From positions 44,145,098 through 44,209,097 of the forward strand of contig CM065297.1 in assembly GCA_032871835.1 (NCBI GenBank): a DNA stretch of 64,000 nucleotides, written 5' to 3'. Position numbers and translations under genes: made by a program. Below the pieces are notes generated by a model, which was not told the DNA's origin, did not search any database, and saw only the letters and a list, made by a program, of their open reading frames with translations. Of the stretch, positions 36,528 through 49,305 are shown piece by piece; the stretch's first letter is position 1; each line of letters begins with the position of its first letter. Source of the stretch: Dipteronia dyeriana. Lineage: Eukaryota > Streptophyta > Magnoliopsida > Sapindales > Sapindaceae.

Positions 36528-38641
36528 TAATTCTCCTAAAGAAAACCCAAGAATGTTAGCTCACTTGTGAATTATCAATCTATTTGATTGAAAATCGCGT
36601 GAACCTTGATTCAATGTTGTACACAAAACCTTTTGATGTAAAGGCTACTAGTGCACTATCGAAAACAAAACGTTATTTATTTCTATTTTTCCTAGCCGAA
36701 TTTTCACGCACCATTCTTTAGAGTTTGACGAATTTATCTAGAGCCAAAACCGGATTTTGTTTTCTCAAAATTCTCGCTCGACCAAATTTTCTCTCTTAGA
36801 AAAATAGCTTGGCCAAATTCTCTCTTAAAAATTAGCTTGGCCAAAATTCACACTATGTTATATATATAGTGGCCGAAATCCTTGCCCTGAATTACTTAGG
36901 GTTGGCCGAATTCCTCTGGTTTTTAATTTAGGTGTCCAAATCCTCTCCTAAAGAGGATTTTCTTATTGGACAAGAATCCTCTTTCTAGAAGGATTTACTT
37001 GGTGACCAAGAATCCTCTTTCAAAGAAGATTTATTTTCCACACCAAGACTCCTAATCCAACTCAGTAGTGTATTTGTTTAATGGCCAATTATTGAATATA
37101 AATTAAATTGTGACTATATCAAAACATCCCAATTTAACCAATTGTCGATTAGAGTTTTGATAGAAATCAAATACTTCCTAATTTGACTAGGTAAATAAAT
37201 TCCTTTTATTTGTCAAATTATCAAATATAGTATTTGATACTTATCATATTATCAACAATAATATGACACTTGGTGACCTCCCCAACTAGGAAAAAGATTT
37301 TGACTTTAATTAAACAATAAATAAATAAATAACTAAATACATTTCCATTTAATTAAATAATAAAATAAAAAACAATATATAAGGCTATTATATATGCCCT
37401 TGTTGCCCAAGCTATATTAATTTGGGCCAAATATTGTTTTTCCATTTTACTAAATCCATTGGACTTCAATAAAAGGTCCACAAGTGAACTAGACTCATTC
37501 TTACTAAAAGAAACAAGTCTTCATGCCTATGCCTTAACACAATTAAAAATGGACCCATAAATTGTTCCGGTAAAATATATTAAGTGATCCGTACAAGTTC
37601 GCACGGATTGGGGATCTTGACAAGCTATCTAAATTTAAGCTCCGATATATATAACCTAATCACAATCAACAAATGATTCACCTAGGTCCTATCTCTTAAT
37701 TTTAGTTCATTCCACTAAAGAACTAAAATTGAACTCTTAAATAAAGATTGAATAAGTTAATGTTCCTCATTTTTACCCTGGAAAATCTTAATGGAGATAG
37801 TGTATCCTCGTGCAGAAAACCAGTAATCGCTAAGAGCTCGTAGACTGTCTATAGCTCTCTAAGTTGCCATATTTACTCATATGACCATATTTTGAAATTG
37901 GATATTATGCTTTGTCCAGAGGCCGTATTTCAATAGACACTATTGAAAACTTAACGTTAAGATTTAATATCCAATACCTCAAAACATCCATATGATGATA
38001 TTCTACTCACATTTAATAAATGGAGACACGATGCCCATATCTATAAATAAAGTCCTCATTCGATTAACAAATAAATATCACCAAACTATTGATGATAGAC
38101 TATGTTATATAATAGTACTCATTGTTAGCTCAAATGATAACACTTGCAACTATAAGTCCATCATTTATCTCAGGATTGAGATAGAATCTCCAATTGTCTT
38201 CAAGTTAAAAATTTTATCCATTAACGGTTCTGGATAAAGTATCTCACTGTGATCCTATTCAATGCACGTAGTGCACTAGATTTCGTTGCCCAAAGACACC
38301 ATACTTTGATGATTTTAGACTCATCATAACACATTTGTCCCACTCAAATGCAAGCAAAAGAATCTATAACTTTAACAAGATAAAGGCACCCAACCTTTAT
38401 CTTAAGTTGTGAATATTGTTCAAGACTAACTACGAAATTGTGTCTACCTTACATATATCCAAATGCATGAACAATCCTTCTTTTCTCATAGTCTTCTGAC
38501 CTTATAATTATTTACTTTTGACAATTATAATAACTAAACTATAAATCCTATAAGGTTTGTTAAAACTAGAAATCACTTTATTAATATGAAACGATTATCA
38601 AATACATTAATACACTCTTGTTATTGAGCATAATCCTAACA
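36528..38641 (-). repeat. LTR D (family 1), left end missing
   Basis: Minus-oriented family 1 LTR lacking about 300 bp at its left side and ending intact at CATAATCCTAACA. No polypurine tract follows, so it is either a solo LTR or the 5' LTR of an element whose body has been lost. Its right flank (38642 onward) is element K. The likely explanation for the left break is that C inserted into D and the far side was then deleted. Confidence 0.85.
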
Positions 38642-39720
38642 GATGCTTAGTGATAAGCTTGATGAGGCTAACTGGATGATAGGTAGGACTTCATCTAGTG
38701 CAAGTAAAGTAGAAACTCTCATTAAGATTGGTAAGCATCATAGTGACAAAAGCGGATTAGGTTATGTGAATGAAAAGGTTACACCTTCATCTAACAATTC
38801 TACTTTTGTCAAAGCAAGTGGTAAAGTGAATGTAGGTACTCTCTCTAACGTTGAAGCAGTGGATGCAATTGGAGGTGCCTCAATATCAACAAGGAGCAAC
38901 AAAGGAAAATCTCAACAAGGTATAAGACAACAATCATAATTTTCTCATGAAAAAGACAAAGCATCAAGGAATGGACATCAAAGAGGTAGCAATGTGAGAA
39001 GGAATAATACTTCAAATGCTAAAGCTAAAGGTAACCCTCTCAAATTTGTACCTATTTGCCATTTTTGTAACATGGTAGAACATATAAGATCTAGATGCTA
39101 TGAATATATTTGTAAATGCAAATATGAGAATGATTTGTTTAATTTGTCTTTGATGAATGGTAATAGGCAATCATCCATTTGTGGATCAAGATCTAGACCT
39201 AGGAAGATCTTGGAAAAGCATGTTAAGAAAAATATTATTGATGACTTGCTTGTAAAAACACATTTTGTTCCTCGTACTACTATGCATAAAAAGGTAGATA
39301 ATGCTTGTTTGACTTGTTTGAAATGTGACTAATAAAGTCAATTTGCATGATATTAAGTCAAAGAATAAGTCGAAGCACATGTTGTTAGTAGTAATGAGAA
39401 GCATGTTTTAAAGAAAATTTGGATTAGAAAAGACTCAACTACTATTCCTTCCAAAACCAAAGACAAAGACAAGAAGAGCTATAGAATTTCTCAACCAAAG
39501 CATGCACACCCAAAAGGTAATTTTTCTAAATTTTTTCCGGTTTGTCATTATTGTAATGTGGTTGGTCACATTAGGCCTAGGTGTTATGAATATATTAGAC
39601 AATGCAAACTAGGGAATACTATGCATACTAGTGAGTTGAACAAATCATCTTTGAAAGATTCTAAACATGATAATATTTTTGATGCTTTAAAAAATGTGAA
39701 CATTGATCGTTACCAATGAA
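38642..39720 (+). pseudogene. K: SIRE-like copia gag remnant with two CCHC modules
   Basis: Plus-strand gag C-terminal region of a different copia lineage. It opens MLSDKLDEANWMIGRT and has SGLGYVNEK (38643-38939, ended by TAA). In the same frame the first knuckle reads CHFCNMVEHIRSRCYEYI (about 39054-39110) and a second reads CHYCNVVGHIRPRCYEYI (about 39543-39596). Both fit C-X2-C-X4-H-X4-C. Tryptophan-containing KIWIRK and KVWIKK segments occur near 39413 and 39740. In SIRE-type elements a motif like this precedes the protease, but no protease follows here. Stops lie between the modules. The lineage call is inference from motif style. Confidence 0.75.
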
Positions 39721-42288
39721 GAAACTTACTAAGAAAGTTTGGATTAAGAAGCATGATTTGAAAAAGGTTCCTAGTCATTCTTCTAAAAATGTTGATATTG
39801 AAAAATCTTTGAATGTTATGCTTAATAATGATAAACTTATGAAGAAGAATGTCAAGAAGATTTGTGTGGATGAGAATTGAAAAAGCATGATGGTCATATA
39901 CCTTGATGAAAGTTTTAAGCGTGGCAATAATAATGAGTTTAATATAAGTGATATTTTCATGAAAAACATAGTCGATGATTTATCTTCTAGATTTCATATT
40001 GCCGTGAGAAATGACCATGATGTTGTTTGTGTTGGTTCACCTAGGACTAATACAGTCAAATGTGTGAGTGCTCTAATGCTTGATTGAGTAGCACATATGA
40101 GAATATATTTTTTTTGTTCTTGTTTGATAAGAGTTCTATGTTTGATGCGTGACTAAGCTATTTGTAATATGATCAGCCTAGTATTAAAATTTGGTGTCTC
40201 TAGTCAATACACAAACATAATATTCTCATACTTTCACTATGATGGTAAAAAATTGTTGATTGACTTTAGAGAAGCCTATTTTTGAAATCTATTTGGTGTA
40301 ATTTTTTAAGACTTTTTTAAGAAAGTCATTTTATATGTTTTGATTGAGTTGAAGTGTTTAGTCTTTATTCTTTTAGGAAGACACACCAACAACTTGTTGT
40401 CATGAGGGCAAACAAGCCAAGAGAGCTCATAAAAGGGCGAAGTCTTTACATTGATGAAAAAACATGCTAAATTATATCTCTACTCTAAAGCTTGCTTTCT
40501 TGTTTCATCGTTTAATAATTGCCATCTAGAGATCATTTAGTGAAATTGTTTATAAAGATCCCTTACATGATGCATGTTTTATATCTTATACTTGTTTGAT
40601 TGATAAGTGGCAGATTTTAAAAAAAATATGAGCTTCATATTCAACGAAAGCTACTCTATTAAAAATTAATGATCATAAGTATGTCTCTTTATATTGCTTT
40701 TAGATCATCCACTTTTAAGCCTTAAAACTTGGTTTAAAAAAAATGCAAACTTTGATTCTCTCATATGTTTTGTTTAAGTAAGTTGAGTTTGAAGATATGT
40801 GAGTGATGGATGCACCTTGAAGTCTTTTGACTAGTACATTAAAGATGACATATGGTTAGTATCCATTTTAATTTGGTAACTACATAGAACTCAATGAGTG
40901 CCTACATGAAAACGCTACACATTTTGATTGTGCAGCTACCCAATGAAGGAAAGGGCTACACCATTAAGTTGAGTGAAAACCATCATGAAGTGTATATGTT
41001 TTTGTTAGAAAAATAAAAAAAAGTGTTGAAAAGAATCAAAAAAATAAATAAATCTTTGATTCAAAGCCTAAAAGGAGTATAGTTGAAAATTATGATTGCT
41101 TGAGTTGAAAAACAGAAATGGGATGATGAGCCACATGTACACACATGCTAATATGTTGAATTATATTCTCTTAAATCAAAAATTTCGAATGATAATCGGT
41201 TTAACCTTTTATTGAAAATCTTAGGATGAATAGATGTTGATAAGTTTTGCATGTTGATGATCAAATTACTCATTTATATATGTTGGAAGCAAATCAACAC
41301 ACACTTATTTTGATTTCAAGTAAATTTGATATACTAGCAATTTTAGAAGAATTATGAGGGAGATTGAAAATCATGGTGTATCTCTCATAGTTTGTAGAGA
41401 TTATATTGGTAAATTTCTTTAAATTGCTTCATTGTGTGATTGTGTGGATATCATTATGAATAGTATCCTATCTTGATCTTAGATAGAAAACTTATCAGGG
41501 GGAGCATTACATGCTAGACTTTGTTCTCTTCTATGATATGTTCACATGATTTTATTTTGTTAAAAACATGAAATAATTGAACATTGAAATTGCATGTTAC
41601 TTATCTCATATATTTGCCTCATTTTCCTTGATTATCCATTGTTTGTTTATTTGACTATTCCTTGACAAAAAGGGGAAAAATGCATACTTCACCATGTATT
41701 AAGGGGGAGAATTCTTTACTTAAAGGGGACCAAAGAGTTCTTGTATGTTGAGGTTAAGAAACTAAAGGAGTGCTTTAAAGTGAATTTTTATATGAGATAG
41801 AGGGAGCCTTGTTTTTTTGTTGTGTGGATATATCTCACCAATCTTTTTTGTAAAAGATATTTTATATATTTTGTTGTTTGTTTCTCACAGGTGCCTTGAT
41901 GTTTAAAGAGGAGAATCTTGATGACTCATGAAGACTTGAAGAAATTTTTGTTTAAGGTTCACTTTGTAATGTGAGAATGTGAGAATGCAATTAACTATGA
42001 GTTAGTTTGAGTGATCATTGTATGGTGAGGTTGAGGTTTTGTCATGGAATAGCCAAAGGGAAAGATTATTAGGTTTTAGATTTGTGTTAGCTTGATTCCA
42101 TAACAAAATGCTCTTTGTTTTCATTGCTTAGTTGCTTAGGTGGTTAGTGATTGGATTGAGCTTCAAAAAAGGAAAGAAACTTCGCATGTAAAGTTCGCCT
42201 TCAAGAGGATACATGCTTAATTGGATGCTAAGGTATCAAATTCTTCTTTCTCTTGCAAGGAATTTAATGCTCACACATGTCCAATACC
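39721..42288 (+). other. K: non-coding retrotransposon-derived tail
   Basis: AT-rich, without pol motifs or a long frame; the longest piece (39887-40087) has no recognised domain. Polypurine-like tracts occur at 41497-41502 (AGGGGG), 41665-41680 (CAAAAAGGGGAAAAA) and 41701-41709 (AAGGGGGAG), as in the 3' untranslated part of plant copia elements. No LTR could be delimited. It joins the truncated E LTR near 42288. Confidence 0.5.
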
Positions 42289-42968
42289 TTAACGTTAAGA
42301 TTTAATATCCAATACCTTAAAGCATCCATATGATGGTATTCTACTCTAATTCAATAAATGGAGCCACAATGTCCATATCTATAAATGATCGATTAACAAA
42401 TGAATACCACCAAACTATCGAGGATAGACTATGATATATAATCGTACTCATTGATAGCTCAAATGATAACACTTGCAACCATAAGTCCATCATTTATCTC
42501 AGGATTGAGATAGACTCTCCGATTGTCTTCAAATGAAAACTTTTATCCATTGACGGTTCTAGATATAGTATTTCATTTTGATCCTATTCAATTCACCCAG
42601 TGCACTAGATTCTTTTGCCCAAGACACCACACTTTGATGATTTTATACTTATCATAACGCATTTGATCCCACTCAAATGCTAGCAAAAGAATCTACATCT
42701 TTAACAAGATAAAGGCTCCCAACCTTCTATCTAAAGTTGTGAATATTATTCAAGACTAACTAAAGAATTGTCTACCTCATACATATCTAGATGTATGAAC
42801 AATTCTTCTTTTCTCATAGTCTTTTGACCTTATGATTAATTACTTTTGACAATTATAATAACTAAACTATAAATGCTATAATATTTGTTAAACTAGAAAT
42901 CACTTTATTCATATGAAAAGATTGTTAATTACAATATTACACTCACTCTATCGAGCATAATCCTAACA
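42289..42968 (-). repeat. 3' LTR of copia E, truncated
   Basis: Last ~680 bp of the family 1 LTR on the plus strand, starting near TAACGTTAAGATTTAATATCC and ending CATAATCCTAACA. The first ~1.7 kb is missing. A short CCAATACCTTA repeat sits on both sides of the break. Confidence 0.9.
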
Positions 42969-42979
42969 ATCTCCCACTT
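42969..42979 (-). other. Polypurine tract of copia E
   Basis: Minus-sense AAGTGGGAGAT, directly abutting the 3' LTR. Confidence 0.92.
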
Positions 42980-44707
42980 GCTCTATAGCAAATGTGTAAT
43001 ATCTCTCATCCCCATGTTCTCTAGATGCCCATCAAAACTCTTTTGAGGAAGAGGTTTTGTAAAGGGATCCGCTAGATTTTATGCTGATGCGATCTTGATA
43101 ATCATCATGTCACCTCTATGCACAATTTCCCTTAGAAGATGATACTTTCTTTCAATGTGTTTCCCTCTCTTATGACTTCTTGGTTCTCTTGAATTAGCCA
43201 CTGCTCCACTATTATCACAATAGATAGTGATCTGCTTATTCGTATCAGGAACCACTTCTAAGTCAATCAAGAATTGGCGGAGCCAGACAACCTCTTAAGC
43301 AGCCTCGCATACGGTAACATACTCGGCTTCCATGGTGGAATCAGCAATACAAGATTGCTTGATACTCCTTCATATGACTGCCCCTTCTCTAATAGTAAAC
43401 ACAGATCCTGATGTAGATCTCCTGGAGTCAGAATCCGATTGAAAATCAAAATCTGTATACCCAATGGGAATTAAATCCCCTCCAGAGTATACAAGCATAA
43501 AATCTCTCATTCTTCTAAGATACATGAAAATATGCTTGACTGCCGTGAAGTGATCAGTACCAGGTTTTGATTGAAACCTGCTAACTATTCCTACAGCAAA
43601 ACAAATATCTGGTCTAGTGCAGAGCATTGCATACATGAGACTTTCAACTGCCGATGCATATGGAACCCTACTCATGAATTGCTCTTCATGCTCATTCTTA
43701 GGAACTTGTTCCTTAGAAAGTTTGATTCCATGCCTGAAAGATAACATACCTTTCTTGGAATCTTGCATGGAAAACCTAGACAAGATTTTATCTATGTATG
43801 CAGCTTGGGATAATGCAACCGTTCTATTCTTTCTATCTCTTATGACTTGTATACCAAGAATATAACTTGCTTCTCCCAAGTCCTTCATATAAAATTGTTT
43901 TGCTAACCATTATTTTATTGATGTCAATACACCTACATCGTTTCCGATGAGTAGTATATCATCAACGTAAAGAAATAGGAAAACCACCTTGTCACCTTTA
44001 ATCCTTTTGTATAAACAAGGTTCATCAAGGTTTTGAATAAATCCAAAACCTTTAACGGCTTGATCGAACCTTATGTTCCAAGATCTGGATGCTTGCTTCA
44101 ATCCATATATGGATTTTTGCAACTTGCATACCATTTCTTCTTGGCCCTTTTCAATGAATCCTTCTGGTTGCATCATATAGATGCTTTCGTCAAGACTTCC
44201 ATTAAGGAAATCTGTCTTGACATCCATTTGCCAAATCTCTAGGTCTAGAGATGCCACAATGGATAAGAGTATCCTAATGGATTTAAGCATGGCCACAGGA
44301 GAGAAGGTTTCTTCATAATCGATACCTTCCTTCTGTGTATAACCTTTAGCTACCAATCTAGCTTTATAGGTTTCCACCTTTCCATCCATTCCTCTTTTCC
44401 TCTTGTATACCCACTTGCACCCGATGGGTTTTATCCCTTTAGGCAAGTCTACAAGAGACCAAACTTTATTTTTGAACATAGATTCAATTTCGGATTGCAT
44501 TGCCTTTTGCCAATGGCGACAATCAACATCTTCCATTGCTTCTTTGTACGTATAAGGATCATCTTCGTCCGGAAGATTCTCTACAGATTCTCCTAGACCA
44601 ATGTATCTTTCAGGTTGTCTAACAACCCTTCAACTACGACGAGGTATGGTGGATTGTTGATCTTGTGTTGGTACGGAATTTACAATTGGGCTTGGTTGCG
44701 AAACCTC
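42980..44707 (-). pseudogene. Copia E: reverse transcriptase and RNase H, best preserved pol
   Basis: The RT frame (44536-43910, 208 codons) is intact over [48 protein letters not shown] and [13 protein letters not shown], so the YVDD catalytic residues are present. One Glu-to-TAA change after SIK separates it from the following in-frame 172-codon stretch (LGEASYILGIQVIRDRKNR to TIREGAVI). A Trp-to-TGA change then interrupts RNase H (STMEAEYV and AANSREPRSHKRGKH follow). Another nonsense codon lies upstream of 44536. Only a few point changes separate it from an open frame, unlike other copies here. Confidence 0.94.
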
Positions 44708-45800
44708 TTATGGAATTGTATCTCCTAAAAGCTCATTTAGGACAACTCTACTTTTAGGCACAAAATTATTCATATAGTCCTCTTCTAGAAATTTAGCATT
44801 TTTCGAAATAAATACTTTAAGATCTAAAGGACTATAAAAATAAAATCCTTTTGTTCCTTTTGGATACCCTACAAATATGCATATTTCAGAACGGGACTCC
44901 ATCTTCTCTGTCTTTCCTTTTAACAAGTGCGCAGAACATCTAAATATCCTTAAGTGTTGTAAACTAGGCTTTCGCCCAGTCCACAACTCATATGGTGTTT
45001 TAGGAACCGACTTAGATGGTACATCGTTTATAATATACATGGCAGTTTGTAAAGCATATCCCCAAAAAGAACTAGGGAGCATTGAATAACTCAACATAGA
45101 CATAACCATATCCAAAAGAGTTATATTTCTCTTTTCTGCCACCTCATTTTGTTGAGGTTTGCCTGGTGTAGAAAATTGAGAAATTATTCCATTATCAATA
45201 AGATATTGCTGAAACTCAACAGATAGATATTCTCCACAATGGTCAGACCTCAATATTTTTATACGTTTCTCAAACTGATTTTTCTACTTCAGCTTTAAAT
45301 GCTTTAAACATATCAAAAGCATCCGACTTATGTCTCATGAGATACACATAGCCAAATCTTGAGTTATCATCTGTGAAAGTGATGAAGTACTCATATCCAC
45401 CTCTAGCTTGAATGCTCATAGGTCCACACACATCAGTGTGTATCAATCCTAAACATTCAATGGCTCGTGTGCCTTTGGTCGTAAACGACCTTTTGGTCAT
45501 TTTACCTTCCAAACAAGATTCACAAGTTGGTAGATCATCAACCTTTAAGTCACTTAGAGGTCCGTCACATACCAATCTTTTAATCCTATTAAGGTTAATA
45601 TGACCTAGGCGCAAATGCCATAGGTAGGTTTCATCTTTTGATAATTTTACTCTTTTATGATTGGGTTCCGTTGATTCCGTGTCTAACAAGTGAAAGATAT
45701 TTCCATGCAAATAGAATAAACCGTTTTCCAATGTACCGTTGCAAATAATTTTGTCATTCTTACTAATAATAAAACCTTTAAATCTAAATTCCAAATTTAT
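44708..45800 (-). pseudogene. Copia E: GAG-pre-integrase and integrase
   Basis: Two long minus frames: 45794-45270 (174 codons, WHLRLGHIN ... [32 protein letters not shown]) and 45253-44708 (181 codons, [43 protein letters not shown]). A single frameshift near 45260 separates them. The zinc-site and three core acidic positions are kept, although SDRG has become SDHC. It continues into RT. Confidence 0.94.
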
Positions 45801-46437
45801 TTAGACAAGAGACTGAAATTAAATTCCTCTTGTATTGTGGTACATAATAAACGTTTTATTAAATCTAAATGCCTATAAGAATCTTAATTGATTCTAATAT
45901 CTCCCACTACACTAGTAGACACCAACATTCCATTGCCTGAATGCAAGTTGAATTCATTCTTATCCAGTCTATTCCTTTAACCCTTTTCACCACAGAAGAA
46001 ACACTTTCCTTTGATCTTGGTTACTTTCTTGGTCTCCTTCTAAGAAGGCTCAAGTTGCTTTTTCTTCTGTTTTCTCTTGACCTTCTAATGGGTCTTACAG
46101 TAGAAACTTTACCAACCATATGAATCCTTGTCTAGAGACATCATAATATCGGCAGCAGTCTCCATTCCTTCATGTTGCTGTTGCAACACGTTGAAGATGA
46201 TGGTCATAATGTAACGTACATTTAGCCATCTTTTCTAAAGACTTCCACTACTGATACTCATCTCTTTGCTCCTGAGTAGATTCATTAGTCTTGGTGGTTA
46301 AGGAATATACAAAATGAACTTATACTTTTCAATTTGCAACAACAACCCAATATTCCTTTTCCATGTGACATAATTATCATCAATTAAAATATTATCTTTT
46401 TAGGATATTGATTAGGGATGGGGTTATGAGTTCTTTT
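45801..46437 (-). pseudogene. Copia E: gag remnant lacking protease, with internal gag deletion
   Basis: In minus sense the start codon position reads ATA (46437-46435). About 300 bp of mid-gag is deleted relative to B; the join lies near 46131. The knuckle begins CFFCGEKG and jumps to RNRLDKNEFNL, the same deletion as in B, removing the second half of the knuckle and the protease motif (junction near 45981). Confidence 0.87.
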
Positions 46438-47744
46438 TTATAACAAAAATTATATAAGTAAATAATCATGATAAAGCACTTTTGAATATTTATCTTGAAT
46501 TAAATAAAATAATTCAATCGTAAAAATTCAACGGTGATCTAACACCCATAAATGTCACATCTCTTTTGGGAGTTCGCAATATTACTAGTTGGACTAGGTC
46601 CCACCTAATTGTTAACATAACAACCAACGTTTTATTTTTAGCCTTGTGTTTTTATTACCCTTGGGAGGATATTAATAAACTCACATTGAGTGTGTTACCA
46701 AGTTATCGACCTTCAATATAGTCCCTCACAAATATCCCTTCTATGGGAGTAGATATCGTTTTGGCTAGTTGTCTAATTTATCCTTGTAAGGAAGTATCTT
46801 GCTAAATTCCATTCATGGATACCTCTTGGGAGATTATTCACGAAACATAAAGCTCAACTAAACTTGGAGGCCGTAGGTGTTCCAAAACACCTTCTCCCAC
46901 TCAATTGTTTAAGGCGTGTGATCGAATTCCAAAAAATGATTTACCAAGTTATCTAGATGCCAATTTAGATACTTAAACCATTCAATGCATGTTCATACCA
47001 AAAGAGATATATGAGTGGCACTCCTATTCTATATGACATGTTATTAAACAATGACAAACATTGCAATATTTACAAAAATATAAATATCTACAATTTTGGT
47101 CCATCCTAGAAAAACAAGTAAATTACATATATCTTGGAATACAAGAACTTCTTTCTTGGCGAACAAGTCTTCACGCGACCTTCATCGTTCGGATTCCCTC
47201 GGCTACCTCCCATGGGCGTGCGCATGTCACAAGCCCATAAAGGGCTGCCATGCGCAGCCCATGGCTGCAATAAGGGCTGCCGTATGCAGCCCATGCCACA
47301 ACAAACGTGGCTGCACGCTTTTCGTACACACTTTCGTTGTTACGGCTCGCACGGTCCCAAACTTGTTCCGGTTACTCCTAATTCTTCAAACCTTCGAGTC
47401 TTCGAAACTTGAATGTATTACAGAAGAATTTACATAACAAAATACTGCAGTTTTTTTTAATTACAACAACAAAATAAAAAATAAAACTTAGCAACTACAA
47501 AGAAGGAAATTATGGCGATAATAGACCACCCTTCTTGTTACAATCTCAAAACAAAATTACATTGAAATTCTAGGACCAAAATTGAGTAATAACAATCCAC
47601 ATATAAAACATATATATATCCATACATTCCAATGTAAATATATATGCGAATACCTAGAGTGCCATCTCTTTCTAAAACATGCAAATATACAATAAAAGAA
47701 AAAGATTCACGAACACATACATCAATTAATCAAGGGTAAAACTA
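46438..47744 (-). other. Copia E: leader
   Basis: Collinear with the leaders of B and G. It has the GC-rich block with two perfect stem-loops at 47242-47292. A short sense frame (47294-47106) matches part of the longer leader frame in B. Nothing else is recognised. Confidence 0.75.
47242..47292 (-). other. Paired leader stem-loops (copia E)
   Basis: GGGCTGC (47242-47248) pairs with GCAGCCC (47254-47260) around CATGC. GGGCTGC (47274-47280) pairs with GCAGCCC (47286-47292) around CGTAT. Both stems are perfect 7-bp. Confidence 0.82.
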
Positions 47745-47757
47745 GGCTTTGATACCA
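47745..47757 (-). other. Primer binding site of copia E
   Basis: Minus-sense TGGTATCAAAGCC two bases after the 5' LTR terminus CCCTACA; iMet-tRNA type. Confidence 0.9.
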
Positions 47758-47759
47758 AT

Positions 47760-49305
47760 TGTAGGGAAAAACGGTTTAGAAAACGCAACGGAAGCGTGAG
47801 AAAAAACAAAATTAGTGTTTGTGTATAAATAAAAAAATTTCCCTTTTATGCAACGAGAACCTTAACCCTAGATTAATTGATGTTTATAAAAGTATCGTGC
47901 CTTTTTCGCGTGAAGATTGAACAAGTGCTGAATAAATTCCGCAAGATCATCCAATCCAATCACGAACATGAATCACCTAGGAGTGTGGGCTCCCTTTCTT
48001 TAAATTGTATTCCTGAGGATGGAGACAAAGCAAATATCTTTTCTTTGTTAGTTACAAATATCCTCCAAGAGAAAAAATCCAAGAACGTCCGGTCGCTTGT
48101 GAATTATCAATCAAATTGATTGTAACTCCCGTGAACCTTGATTCGATGTTGTACACAAAACCATTTTGATGTAAAGGATATTAGTATACTATCGAATACA
48201 AAAACGTTCCTCTTTTTCTCTTCTTGGCCGAATTCACACACTATTGTTTAGAGATGATGGAATTTTGTCTAGAGTAAAATCAGATTTTTCTCCCTCAAAA
48301 TTCCTATGGTGGCCTAAACTTTCACTTAGAAATATATGCTTGGCCGAAATTCACCTCCAAAAACCTTAGGGCTGGCCAAATTCATCATCCACATAAATAT
48401 AGCTTCATAAATCCTTTCCTAAGAAGGATTCACTTAGTTGGCAAGAATCTTTTCCTTAGGTGGATTTATTTGATAGTTAGAATCCTTATATAAAAAGAAA
48501 TCTATCCTATCCTATATAATACATGTGATGAACGAAATTCCCTTCTTTGATGTAGTTTAGGAGAGTTTAATCTTACCTAAGAAAGATTACTTGATGGACA
48601 AGAATCCTATCTTTAGGTAGATAACTTGGTGGTTATGATTCCTTTTCAAATAAAAATTCTACCACCAAGTAGTTTTACTTGGTGACAGAATCCTTTTCCA
48701 AAAAGAATTCTTTCCTAAACCAAGACTCATAATCCTACTCAATAGTGTGTTTGTAACCATATTAAAGACTTCCTAATTTGATTAGATAAATAACTCCTTT
48801 TTATTTATCTACTTATCAAATATAGTCTTTAACATTAACCATACTACCAACAATAGTATTGTTTTAAGGTACCATCTCCTAATAGGAAAAGATTTTGACT
48901 TTTAGTTAAATAATTAATTATTCAACAAATTAATTAATTCCCATTTAATTAAATAATAAAATAAAATAATATATTAAAGCTATTAACCATAGCCTATGCC
49001 ACCCATACCTAGTATAAAGGCCATATATTATTTTTCTTATTTTATTAAATCCATTGGACCTTAATAAAAAGTCCACATGTGAACTAGACCTATTCTTACA
49101 AAAAGAAACAAGTTCACATGCCTTATTACAATTCTAGATGGACCCCTAAATTGGTCCGGTAGAATATATCAAGTGATCCATGCAAGTTCGTGTGGATTGG
49201 GGATCTTGGCGGGCTATCTAAATTTAAGCTCCAATAGTCACAACCCAGTCACAATCAACAAATGATTCACTTAGGTCCAATCTATTTAATTTTAGTTCAT
49301 TCCAC
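47760..49305 (-). repeat. 5' LTR of copia E, truncated
   Basis: Begins TGTAGGGAAAAACGG beside the PBS and follows the family 1 LTR to TTCATTCCACTA, where element J starts. The last ~800 bp are absent from the other side of J. The TATA/module region is expanded (48370-48700) as a diverged tandem duplication, also seen in G. Confidence 0.9.

Noticed and set aside
38642..42288. A host zinc-finger gene in K
   Set aside because: CCHC knuckles of gag type, GLGY-style gag context, stops between modules and polypurine tracts downstream point to a retrotransposon.
36528..42968. D and the E 3' LTR as two halves of one LTR split by K
   Set aside because: D already has the intact right terminus, and the E fragment repeats that same terminal region, so they are separate LTRs.
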